A stretch of 64,000 nt of DNA from Brevipalpus yothersi (Eukaryota > Arthropoda > Arachnida > Trombidiformes > Tenuipalpidae). The position numbers and the translations under genes are program-made. Location: NCBI GenBank assembly GCA_003956705.1, contig QZCP01000001.1, positions 159,346 through 223,345 on the forward strand. The letters are read 5' to 3'. How positions within the stretch are numbered: position 1 is the first letter of the stretch; the number at the start of each line of letters is the position of its first letter. Positions 10,988 to 22,300 of the stretch are shown here, one piece after another. Under the pieces are notes generated by a model. The model searched no databases. It was not told the origin of the DNA and saw nothing but the letters and a program-made list of their open reading frames with translations.

Positions 10988-12293
10988 ATGGAAATGTTTC
11001 AGTTGACTCTAGTATCAAGTTCTGAATGTTTTGATGGTTTTCAGAGAGTTTTTAAGCATTTCAGCGAAGAATTGCAATGTAATATGAACTTTGCCATCTA
11101 TCAACCTCCTCAGGCATCTGAGATAAATAAAGTTCCGGTTATATATTGGTTATCAGGTCTCACCAGTACAGAGCAAAACTTTATCACCAGATCGGGTTTC
11201 CAACGATATGCTTCTCAACTTGAAGTATGTGTTGTGGTACCTGACACCAGACCTCGAGAATGTAGCATCGAAGGAGAGGAAGATGATTTGGATCCCCGTA
11301 TACAAGGTGGTTTCTATGTGGATGCAACCACACCGAAATGGGCAAAACACTATCGGATGTATTCCTATGTGACTAAGGAACTTATCAAATTGGTTGAAAG
11401 CAATTTTTCTTATGTACAGCGAAATAATTGAGCTGTATCAGGTCATAGTATGGGTGGTCATGGAGCATTGATATGTGCTCTCAAAAATCCGGGTCTCTAT
11501 AAAGTTGCCACTGCATTTGCACCGATTGCAAATCCAATGAACACTCCAGCTGGTAAGAAAAATTTTTCTGCCTACTTAGGAACCAATATTGAAACATGGA
11601 AAGAATATGACTCCACTCATTTAGTTACCAAATATTCTGGCCCACCTCTACAGTCAGGTGTAAAAGTCTTTTGGACGAATTTGAAGCGTTGTTACGCAGA
11701 AAAGAAGAGTAGTTTGACCACAAAAAGGCTCAATATTGTCACTACAAACATCACAAATTCGAGAACACTGCTTTGACCACTTTTTGAGAACTTTTCGGAT
11801 AGTTTCCAGGGAGATCTATGAGATAGAACCTTTGCTCAATTTTCCATTGCTCTTCTCGTAGTGAAGGATACTCATAGAAAATTAATAGTTTTGACTGAGA
11901 AGAGAGAAATTTCGAGATCTTGATCGCGCCTCATTTTCACTGGTAATTCATTGTTTATCTTTATCAATTTGTCATGCATCGGTAGATGGCAATCTGATTG
12001 ACAGATTAGTGAAGACAGAAAAAAGTTATCATCATTTTTCTCTAAGATTTCACATTTTGAAATCGTCCAAAAGACTTTTACACGTGACTGTACATGTGAT
12101 CATTGATCAGGGGAACGAGGATGTCTACATGAAAATTGGAGAATTATTACCACAAACTCTCATAGAAGCGTGTGAGAGGGTAAAGTTTCCCCTCGAATTC
12201 AGATTACAGGATGGATATGATCATGACTACTTGTTCGTTGGAACATTTATCGAGGATCAGTTCAAGCATATCATGAATATCCTCAGGCAATAA
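10988..12293 (+). pseudogene. Second S-formylglutathione hydrolase copy, disrupted
   Basis: Tandem paralogue of the gene at 9728, starting at the ATG at 10988. Three kinds of damage are visible. An in-frame TGA at 11429-11431 replaces the CGT codon of the intact copy just before the nucleophile elbow. A 440-bp MITE (11651-12090) interrupts the C-terminal part. The conserved PDTSPRGCG and WDLGTG blocks are changed (PDTRPRECS, then LDPRIQ). The Ser elbow GHSMGGHG itself is still present, and the C-terminal piece (12093-12293) is still open with GYDHDY in place of GYDHGY. I infer relaxed selection, then loss of function. Expression as truncated pieces cannot be excluded. Confidence 0.92.
11651..12090. 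mobile_element. 440-bp MITE, Tc1/mariner-like, in the hydrolase pseudogene
   Basis: The ends are terminal inverted repeats of about 28 bp with one mismatch, beginning CAGTCAGGTGTAAAAGTC on the left and the complement of CAGTCACGTGTAAAAGTC on the right. TA is present at both 11649-11650 and 12091-12092, where the intact paralogue has a single TA. TA duplication and CAGT ends are typical of Tc1/mariner elements. There is no transposase open frame inside, so it is non-autonomous. Removing it restores colinearity with the intact hydrolase. Confidence 0.93.
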
Positions 12294-12951
12294 ACAGAAT
12301 TTTTTGAATTGGTTCGTTTAAAATGATTGTATTAATAGCTTAAAATAATCTCTCTCGATACCGTGTTTCTGCTTATCTCCAAATCTCTTATGCTAATATA
12401 AAGAGCCGATCAGATCCTTGATGATAATAGCAATACGATTGGTTACAAAGCGAGAAATTGACAACTTTTCACGAAATCGGTGCAATGCAGGAATGCAATG
12501 AACGGGCTAAGCAATTCCAAAAGAATAAAAGAAGAACGAACCGAAGCTTGTTCTTGAGGAATGACAGGAAATCATACAATTATCGAAAAACTCAACAAAA
12601 TCTCCCAGAAAATCCGAAATCTACCGAGCAAAATCTCGTGAAAACTGTCTTGAGATTTAAACGCGATAATACATGTATAGCCAAAGTTGAACATTTTAAT
12701 GTTAGCACCAAAGAAAGATAAAATGCACATGACAATGAGTCGACTGATTTACCAAGAAATTAAGGCATTAGTTATCACTAAAAGGATCATAGAGAATGAA
12801 TGAAATATCAAAACGCCTCCATCGTTGCTAATGTGACTAGCTTTCTTATCCATTCAAACTCGTAATTGTTTCTCAATCGCTTCATATTTTCTCAGTAAAT
12901 TTATGTGATTTTTGTGTCTTGTTCAATCATAAACTTATCTTGATCATAATT
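12294..12951. other. Intergenic, SARAF upstream region
   Basis: No supportable gene. A basic 80-odd-codon open frame (12458-12721) lacks an ATG at its start and has no recognisable features. Confidence 0.45.
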
Positions 12952-13842
12952 ATGTTTTATTTAGATCCAGTTTTTGTCACTGTGATTATTCTTTTGGCCT
13001 CAATCGAAGAGAGTTTGTCACGTCCTGATCGAATCAAATTGAAAGATATTCAAGTTTTAACACTGAAAAAAGGACTATGGACAGCAGCCAGAAGAACGAG
13101 ACCAATTCCACAATTGGCTTGCGTTGGAGGCACAGCAGGCTGTTCATATCAACCGGAAACTGTACAATGTCTCAACAAAGGATGGGATGGTAAGATAACT
13201 TGAAAATTATTTTATGCCCACAATCAATCAATCCATAATTACATGATTACAGGAGTATCAGTCAATTGGAAATGCAAAGCCGAAATGGATAAAAAATTGG
13301 CTTTTGGACAGCTCGAAATCTCTTGTGAAGGCTATGATTATCCTGCTGACTCTTACGTCTATGCCGGCTCATGTGGCTTAGAATATACGATAAATTATGC
13401 TGATTCTTCTAGAGAATATCAGAGCACTAAGAAATTTAACATTGGAAGACTTTTCCTAGCTGGATCTGGATTTTTGTTGCTACTTATTCTTTTTTTGTTT
13501 CTCGTTAGCCGATGTCACACAGCACGTAGAGCTAATCCAACTCCTCCACCAGCAGGATTCATGCCACAATATCGAGAGCCACCTCCATCATATCCATCAT
13601 CTTCTTACCCTCGTTCCAACGAAAGCTCAAATAGTCCTGGTTTTGGAACTGGAGTGGTAACCGGAAGTGTGCTAGGCTATCTGGCTGGTAACATTTCTAT
13701 GAGCAGTTCGAAAACGACTCCACCAAGAGACAGTTATTACACTCCTCCTCGGAACTCTTTTTCTCCTTATGGACCATCCGTGGAACGTGGCTCTTCTCCA
13801 ACTCGTATAGCTACCGGCTTTGCTACTACCAAAAATAGATAA
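12952..13842 (+). CDS. SARAF: SARAF, store-operated calcium entry regulator
   Basis: ER membrane protein (TMEM66) that promotes slow inactivation of STIM/Orai calcium entry. Exons 12952-13189 and 13253-13842 join at a phase-1 GT-AG intron to give 275 residues. The order matches the family: signal peptide (about residues 1-24), a Cys-containing luminal domain (QLACVGGTAGC, VQCLNKGWDG across the junction, VNWKCKAEM, LEISCEGYDYP, YAGSCGLEYT), one membrane segment (about 146-170, very Leu-rich), then a Pro/Ser/Tyr-rich cytosolic tail with a GxG stretch. The ATG at 12952 is chosen because it directly precedes the signal peptide. Confidence 0.95.
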
Positions 13843-14420
13843 ATTGATGCATATTTTTAATTTTTTTTGGATGGACTCAAGAAGTGAATCAGTCCCTCAA
13901 ATTTATAATGAAATCAAACGAGATGCCAATTGAGAACTCTTATTTTTCTGCATATCACACGAATCGAAAACAGATCAAATTCATCTAGGACAAATAGTAC
14001 ATCTCTGCTCGAATAAGTCCATTCTCGAAAAATAGTAAACCAATGAGGTTGAGGACCGGAGGTGCTGTTCTTGATGCTTTTGTGGTCATTCTCATATATC
14101 TTCTTACCTCAATCAATTGAATATATTTATTTGTTTTTTTGACCATCTCCTGTATTTAAACACATTGGAAACCCATATCACATCCGAGAAAAGTAGCTCA
14201 AGAATCGGTTATTATTCAAAGAAGCCCATTCAAAACCTCTAGACAATCTCATTGGATGATTGGATCAAATGATAGATAGGGATATTTTTCTATTATAATA
14301 TATTTATTCATCATATTTTATTTACAACACATGAGTTCAAAAGCTCTGTCAATTTTTTTGGAGTAGACGCAACTCCTTCATCAACTAACGCAAAAATGTT
14401 AAACTCTCCCATTATTCTCA
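13843..14420. other. Convergent 3' intergenic region
   Basis: Lies between the 3' ends of SARAF (plus) and MMADHC (minus). AT-rich, with minus-strand AATAAA signals near 14300-14325 that would serve MMADHC. No gene seen. Confidence 0.5.
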
Positions 14421-15371
14421 TCAGCTGAGAAGGTTTATAATTTTCATCAGTTTAGGAGAATCGTGAGAGGCATTGGTAAGCAATGAGCCTACATATGGGC
14501 TAGAATCATAGTCTTTGTGGGATACAATACGACAGGGACCAGATTCATTGATGTTGAAGCCTAATTTACGATATTGTACATCAAGTTTCAAGACTAATTG
14601 ATGAACTAATGGATTTTTTTGATGACGTGATCGAGACCAATCTGAAGAGTGATCAATATAGTCAGCCCAGAATCCAGCTTCATTAAGTTTTCTTCGAAGA
14701 ATGTTTGCAAATTGCACAAAATCTTTAGCTGAACTTGCTTTATCAGTTTGATGATTGACTTTAGCTGGAGAAGTCGCACTATGTGAACTCTCCAAGTGAT
14801 CACTATCGGTTGAGCTTTCAACAACAGGAGACAGGTTCTCATCTGACCTTCTAAAGAAGGTGATTAAGGTTACATTTTTACCAAATATTCGATAGGCGAA
14901 TAAATCTTGAAAATCTTTACCCAAAAGATGAGGACATTTTTGAACAACAAGATCGAGATTCAATTTTCTGCAACGTTCTCGATCTTTAGCATCCTGGATA
15001 CCCAAAGCTCCTTCAAGTTGTTTAGAGAACATGATCACATTTGGACATTTTTGATGTGTCCATTCTTGTTTCAGAACTACCGTTTTGTTGTTTACCGAGA
15101 GTCTCGCTTCCTCTCTCGGATTACGTACAGGACCAACATTACCAGGTAAAGGTGTCCGCACATCAGCTGGACCTAGAAGATTGATCTCTCGCTCTTTGAT
15201 TACAATTTCTTCTCGTTCTTCATTGGTTGATTGTTCTTCTTCGGAGGACAAACATTCGCCCTTATCATTTAACGATTTGTTAGACGATTTACTGCTGTAC
15301 AGGCAAGCACTTATGGTATCTAGGGATTTACGTTGAACATTACTTGATACTCGACACAGTCTAAACATCAT
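14421..15371 (-). CDS. MMADHC: MMADHC, cobalamin trafficking protein CblD
   Basis: Directs vitamin B12 after CblC processing to cytosolic methionine synthase or mitochondrial methylmalonyl-CoA mutase. A single exon encodes about 316 residues (human about 296). The start is one of two adjacent ATGs at 15371/15368; the N-terminus is rich in Arg, Ser and Leu with few acids, fitting a mitochondrial presequence. Family hallmarks, recalled rather than searched: LPGNVGP near residue 80, QKCPHLLGKDFQDLF, the AGFWADYIDHSS block, YRKLGFNI, and the C-terminal YVGSLLTNASHDS. A low-complexity Ser-rich insert lies before the C-terminal half. Its presence implies that the host retains B12-dependent metabolism. 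Confidence 0.92.
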   Translation of the reverse strand: MMFRLCRVSSNVQRKSLDTISACLYSSKSSNKSLNDKGECLSSEEEQSTNEEREEIVIKEREINLLGPADVRTPLPGNVGPVRNPREEARLSVNNKTVVLKQEWTHQKCPNVIMFSKQLEGALGIQDAKDRERCRKLNLDLVVQKCPHLLGKDFQDLFAYRIFGKNVTLITFFRRSDENLSPVVESSTDSDHLESSHSATSPAKVNHQTDKASSAKDFVQFANILRRKLNEAGFWADYIDHSSDWSRSRHQKNPLVHQLVLKLDVQYRKLGFNINESGPCRIVSHKDYDSSPYVGSLLTNASHDSPKLMKIINLLS

Positions 15372-16380
15372 TCCCGACTGTTGTTGAGTCAAGAAATTTT
15401 ATCGATTAAATGATTTCTACCAGACCCTAGAGGCTGAGATGTGTTGATAAAATCGATTCGAAATAAATAAATTACACTCCAATTAAATCTGGTATCCAGT
15501 GAACATTGATCACAATAAATTTCAACCATCAACATTAATTGTTTACAAAAACATGTAAACATTGAGTTTCTTGCTGTATCAAGTGACTCAGGCTGCTGCT
15601 ATCAGGACCTCTGGTGATGAGGAGTATATCGATATGTACGTTCATTAAATGAACTTCACTTGCGTTCACAACACGTTGTCAGGTGTTTTAATTGAAGCTT
15701 TCAATTGGAGGAGAAAAAAAATTGTGGGAAACAACGATTATTTGGGTCTGATGGCTGATTTGGGGCTTCCTTGAGACAAAATAGAATACCGATTCGTTTC
15801 CGAACTGTGGAAAAGAGAGCCTCATCAAGATGATAATGGAGCTTTAGCTCGCTAAGAAGATCGAAGTTTCAATTGGTAAAATAATTTTTCGAGCTTCTTG
15901 ATTTGAATCATTAACTAAAGGCTCTACCGAATGCACTGTTTTGGAAGTGCTTTATCTCGGAGAAATTTACTGATTATTGAGATAGTATCCTTCATCACCC
16001 CATGAAGGGCCAGTTAAGCTATATGTGCGTTACTAAAAAATCGAGATTAGTATGGGATCTCATTCAATAAACTTTTTCCTATTTCATTTATAACAGAGAT
16101 TGTTCAACGATGACTTTTCAGTTCAAAGTAGACCTCAATGAAAAATTTTTTCTCTCGTGACTCTGTGATTAGCTACGCTTTTTCTGAGAGAAAATAAATT
16201 TGATCAAACATATCGTGTGAGCAATCAAAAATTCATCCACAGGATCACATCTTGTTTTATAACTTCTTAATAATTTTATAATTTTCTCTTCACATTTTTC
16301 TCATTCGATGAAATTAAGTTTACGCTCAATTATCATTTGATCTAATTTAGTTCAGATAAACTCAATACAAGACAATTAAA
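15372..16380. other. Intergenic: MMADHC promoter side and DYNC2H1 3' side
   Basis: Both flanking genes are on the minus strand. AT-rich with no recognisable exon or RNA gene. Confidence 0.45.
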
Positions 16381-19300
16381 TCAGAACTTCACATAATTGA
16401 TGACAAAAGCTGCTCCTCTCATCGTCCAATATTCTTGAAGACCAGATGAGCAAGGAACATTCAAATGAGAAACCAACTGCTCTCTTTTGCCTGAACCGTA
16501 CAAGGGAAGATTCACCATTGAGCCTTCTGATGGCTTGGAATCCTGGTACAATCAGAAAAATAAAACCATAAGTTCAATGAAATGTTGATTCAAGTTTTAT
16601 CAGTCTTACTTTTGCCATGAGATGCAATCTCAATGGTGGTACTGGATTCTGTAGACTAGAATTTGCATTACAGTCTTGAAGACTTGATCCATCAAAAAGA
16701 GCACCTTCAATAGAGATTCCAAATAGCTTGACAGAACTTGATTGAGATGATCTTCCAGGCGATGAATTGCTGTGATCTGACCATTGACAATGGCTGTGCA
16801 ATTCATCCATGTTGATATTCAAATCACGGGAAGCTTTTTGACGAATAGCGCTAAGTAATGAAGAAGGTCTAATGAATAAACTCAAATCATATTCTTCGAT
16901 TTGAGTGGCCACAAAAAGTTTCTCTATCTGACGTTCCATTCCTAAAACACACTCAATAAATTCTGAAGCTCTATTCGGACCAGATTCCCAGTAATTTTGC
17001 CACACTTCCGGTGTCTCATCTTCCAGAAGCACATCACGAAGTGATTCAGACGGGTTTTCCAAATCATCTCGTATTTTTGCGATCAGTTCCCCCAGTAATT
17101 CAATTTCTGATTGTATAAAAGTGACTACTGGTGAATCTTTGGCCATTGAGTGAGATGATGGTCTTCTAGTTGATCTTGTTCTTGGTCTTCCATGTCCACG
17201 AGAGATGACTTTTTGAATCAATTTCGTTAGCTCAACATTAGAATTTCTAGCTTTTGTGGCAGTTTCCAAAGTTTTCAATCCTCTCTCAATTTGCTGCTCC
17301 AAAAACGATACTTTCCATCGACCAAGATTCAATGGAAGACCCAAAACAGTTAGTTCATTCTTCTCATCAAGTAATTCATCTTTCCGATTGATTGGAGATT
17401 CTACACTGAACCAGTGATTGGTTAGTGTTTTGAGAATATTTAAGTCCATCTCGGTATCCAATTTGGCACCATAGAAAACACTTCCTAGGATTCCTTTGAT
17501 ATATTGTAATTGCAGTTTACGATCTCGATGGCCATGAATTTTTTCCAGAGCATTTAAGGTTATCTTATAATCATGAAAGCCAAAGTCGTAATGCTTGGTC
17601 CAGCCGATTGGCAAGTAATTTCTTCTCTCACAGCAAACTGAATGGAAAAACGCTAATCGATTCTTTTCCTCATTTCCTGATGATTTTATGTCAAAATTTG
17701 AAACCAATGCTCGAAGGCCAGGTGATGAGCTGTATGCAAATTTAATTCCCATCTCCAGTAAAGAATTTGGAAAGCACTCATGAGCCTGAGTAACCAGAAC
17801 GAGAAACATTTGATCTTCACTAGATTCTCTCTGCTCACTGGATAACTGAGCAAGCTTATTTCTCAGATGAGGTAACCAATCAACCACCAAATGACAATTG
17901 GACAAACAGATGAAATTTTTACTTCCAGATGATAGCAAAAACTCAGCTTGGTCAATCACTTCCGAGCCCATTGAAATGAAAACAGGATCGACAAAATTAC
18001 ATTCACTTGCAACATCACGAATCTCAGATGTTGGATCTGTGCCCGGTGAATTGATTACGATGATTAGTCTTCGAGAGTTTGGTGTTGTGATACAATTTTT
18101 GATGAAACTTTTCAAACTTGGTAGTGATGATTTTGATTGTAGTCCTCGAGAAGGTGATGGAAGATGATTTTCGAGAAAACATTTGAATATAGTCCGATCA
18201 TTTGGGAATAGAGAATGAGAAATGTAGGTGAGAACAGCTTGTAAAAGTTTTTCATCTGATAAATTTTGGTTTGTTGTCAAACATCGCTGATAAAATTCTT
18301 CAAATTCTCGAATACCAAACACATACATCCGGTTGAGATTAACAAGTTCTTGGGAATAGTGAAACAATTGATAGCCCAAACTAGCCAAAGATCTGTACTC
18401 ATTACGCTCACGTTCAAGGTCTTCATCAATTTTGAGGAGATCTCTCAGAGAAGTTCCAACTTGCTTTGCTGATTGTTTAATTTCTCGAAGACTTGTGATC
18501 AGTTCAGAATCATTAAGAAAGTTACCGGATGATGAGCTCAGTTTGATAAGAAGTTGATCTTCTAGTTCGTCTAATTTTGTTTTCATTGTCAACTTATTGC
18601 TTTCCAAATCTTTTTTCTTCTCCTCCAGACCTGGACTTCGAATTGAAATGGTCAAACTTAACAGTGATGTTGTTGTTGTGTCCTTACTTGGAGCCATATC
18701 AATAATGCGAACAAGAGGACATCGGACGATGGATTCTTGAGCTTCAGATAGCCGTATAATTAGTTTGAAACTTTCATGAAAATCAACTTTTCGATCTCCT
18801 ATGGTTAAATAGCACCTCGAACCATTGCCACCGAAAATTTCTCGCCGCATGATAGCCAAAATCGATAAATTGAGAGATGCAATATTCTCTATTATCACCG
18901 TTTTACCCAGTCTCATACAAAGTTCCAATCTTTTGGTCCAATCAGACTTACTGGCATCAATGCAGTCCTCTTTGCCGATATTTTGAGAGCTACCACGGCC
19001 AGGATCAAGAATTACTGGAGTCAGATGTGAACTTGAAACACCATAGAAAATTGCCTCTTTATCATGAATTTCGAGAAAACTTTTGACATCAAAAGTTGGT
19101 ACATCTAGTATGGTGCAGCAATTGTTTATATGTTTGGCTTGGAGTTCATTTGAAGAAAATTCTCCAATAAAATGAATATAAAAAGCTGCCACCAAACACT
19201 GTTGATCGATAATTGCCATTGAATCATTGATCTCTGTCAAACGATCTTTCCACCGCTCAAATTCACTTGTTAAATCGGATAGCAAATTTTCACTTTTCTT

Positions 19301-22300
19301 CAACATTTCAGTTGTTTGCTTCAGATTTACTTCAATCTGAGCTGCTTCAATTGTCACTTGGTTGAGGCGATCCCGCAAAACACCGACTTCACTTTCAACT
19401 CCTTGCAATTCACTGGAAAGAGTTTTCATTCGATTTTGGGCTGATCTCAGGCCAGCCTCCAGTCGATTTTGTTCCTCTTCCAGAGGTCTTATTTTATGAA
19501 TTATTTTGGCAAAAGCTAGATTAGCTTTCACCCAATTGGCCAGAGGAACAGCAGCCACAGAAGCTCGCTTGGCTTGAGCTTCTTCGAAACTAGAACTTTT
19601 ACCGCGAAGAAGGATTTCAACTTTCTCTCGATTATTTGGTGTTATTCGTCTGGCATCGAAATTCATTATCTCCTCCTTGATACCTCTTCTGGAGAGAAAA
19701 GATTTCATCGAGCCCCAGGAAGTATCATGAACACCCATCAAACGTATCACACCTTCCAGAATATCGCGGATAACTTCCGGTGGAGCTCTTAAGGCCTTGA
19801 TTTCAGATAAAGCTTCAGACTTGATACTTCCGACAGCGGATTTGGCTTGCTGAAGAATAGGTTCCACTTCTTTAAGTTCCAATTCGATTTCTCCTTTTCG
19901 TGCTCTCAATCGTACCGATTCTTTTTCCGTTCGAGCTTTGATCTCTTCAAGCTCAATTTTTTGATCTTCCGAACTGTGCATCGATGATGTGATCATATTT
20001 AATGCAGCATCAGCATCGCTTCTTTTTTCATTTAAAATTTGTTGCTGATGTTCAGCTTCTTTTTTCAATTTGGAAACTTCGTTAGATACTTCTTCAAGTT
20101 TTTTCACTCCAAGGTGTAGTCGAGTTTTTTGACCTGCTAGCCTCTCCAATCTTCGCTGCTTGACCATTGAGAAAGTTTCCAATAGATCAAGATATTTTCT
20201 GGGCACATTAGCAATATTTTGATGATTAATCTTTGATTCCTTAGACATTTGATTAAACAATTGGACAACTTTCGACCATAACCGTGAGGAACGTTTACCT
20301 TCAGTCTTGTCGGCAGCTTGTGATAAAATCAGATCAGGTAGATCAATCAGACTGTTATCTGACCACTTTGGGACTCGAAAAATGTGACAGGTTCTGGACC
20401 ACATCTGAAGATCATCTCCACTTAAAGAATTGAGCATAAGAACAACTCGAATGATTCTCTTGTTTTCATTGGAAAATAGAAAATCGTAAATACGTTGTCT
20501 CAAGAATGGCATCAATTTAAAATGGACCTGATCGATCAATATCAATGTTCGCGAGTCATCGTCATTCGATTTTGATCCATCTTCCATGGTGGCCGATTGG
20601 AAGGATTGTAAGTCTGTTACTATGTGCTTTTCATGAACAGTTCTAGGAGTCCATATTGTATCGAAATTCAAATGACTTGCCATAACTTTACAAGCTAACT
20701 TTCTACCAGATGCAGAATCACCAAGTAACACCAAGCCTTTGATACCCGCTGATGTATCAGATAAAAAGCAAGCAACTTCACTGAACAGTTGGATAGTTTC
20801 AGGAATCAATCCTATTCTGTGATTCATTTTCACCTCCGATTGATCAATCCAATCACCAAGACAAGAATTCATTCTTTTCACCGCTTCTTCCCAATCAATT
20901 ATTTTCAGATTGGTTTGTTGGCCAGCTATTGGTAAACTCAAAGTATTCCCAGTATCTCTTGATGAGAATGTAAAATCAAGAGTTTTCTTCAATCTCTGCT
21001 CATCTGAGTCACAACTTTGGAAAGCTCGATAACATTCTTTCCAAAGCACCTGGCTGTTGACCTCTGTATAACGTTTGATAGTTTGGATAGCATTCATTGC
21101 CCTGAACAAAATTGCCTGAGAATCGAGGCCAGATGGAAGTTCATCGAGCATTCTTTTAATACCAGAAGCCAGATTTGTTGACCATGATGAGCCATTTAGA
21201 CATCTCAGTTGGATGATAGTTTTCATCTCTTCGATCGGTATTCTTGTCATATTAATGACATTCATTCGACAAATAAGTCTAGGATCCATTGGGCTTGATC
21301 CCCTTGTCCCAGTAGCTATCACTTGGAATCTTTCCACATGAATCCATTCAGCAGATAAGAAATCATAAAATCCATTCTGATCAATCAAGCTTGTGAGAAA
21401 AGCGATCACAGGAACTGAACACCATCGATCAGATTTTAAGAGTTCCAGGTTTCGAACGAAAATGATGATCCTTCCACCATTACGAGCTGATAAATTTTTG
21501 CTTCCCATTCCAGATCCACTCAAATGTCCATGCGATTTCAAGAGTTCTATTAATGTTTCCGGCTGAGTATCAGGACCACAAAATATGCGCACTATTGTTG
21601 AATTTGATCGATTGATGATTGTTTCTTCAATCATACTTGATTTACCTATACCTTGTGGACCTAGTATTAGCATGTGAGGGTGAGAACACTGATTGAGAAC
21701 TTCAACTAGACGAACTATTCGAGCATTTGATGATGTGATGACATATTCACCCTCCAATTGTGGTTCAATGTAAGCTGAACTTGCATCCTCATTAATTAGT
21801 GATATCACATTTTGATGAGGATTATCATTGATTTTGGAATATTTCAGCAGATTCAGTAACGTTTGGGCTTGTGACAAAGGCCATGTACTCCGTTGAACAG
21901 AATCCAAAGCCGATGACTTGATATCTTGAGCACCGATTTTCTCTAATCCACTTTCAAGACATTCGATGACCAAAGGTTTGACCAATGAAATGACACCAAC
22001 TCGTGAAATGGTTGCAGGTGAAGCAAATTGGAGAGAAGTTGTGGTGAAGATCAAGCTCACTCTATGGATATCAAAATCTATTCGTTCACCGGAAGGAAGT
22101 GTCAAAACTCGATTGTCATCAAGAACTGAATTCAGAGCCTCAATCCACTCTGGATCAATGTCACCATCGAACACAATCCAATGATGTTGATCCTCATCTT
22201 CATCACGAGCTATCGAGCGAGCTATTCGAGTCAGCACACCATCATGCCATTCTCGAGTATCAGAATCTATGAAGCCCAAAAGATTGGCACGAGACATTGC

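Noticed and set aside
12458..12721. Basic 87-codon open frame
   Set aside because: It begins at a non-ATG codon and has no recognisable motif; likely chance.
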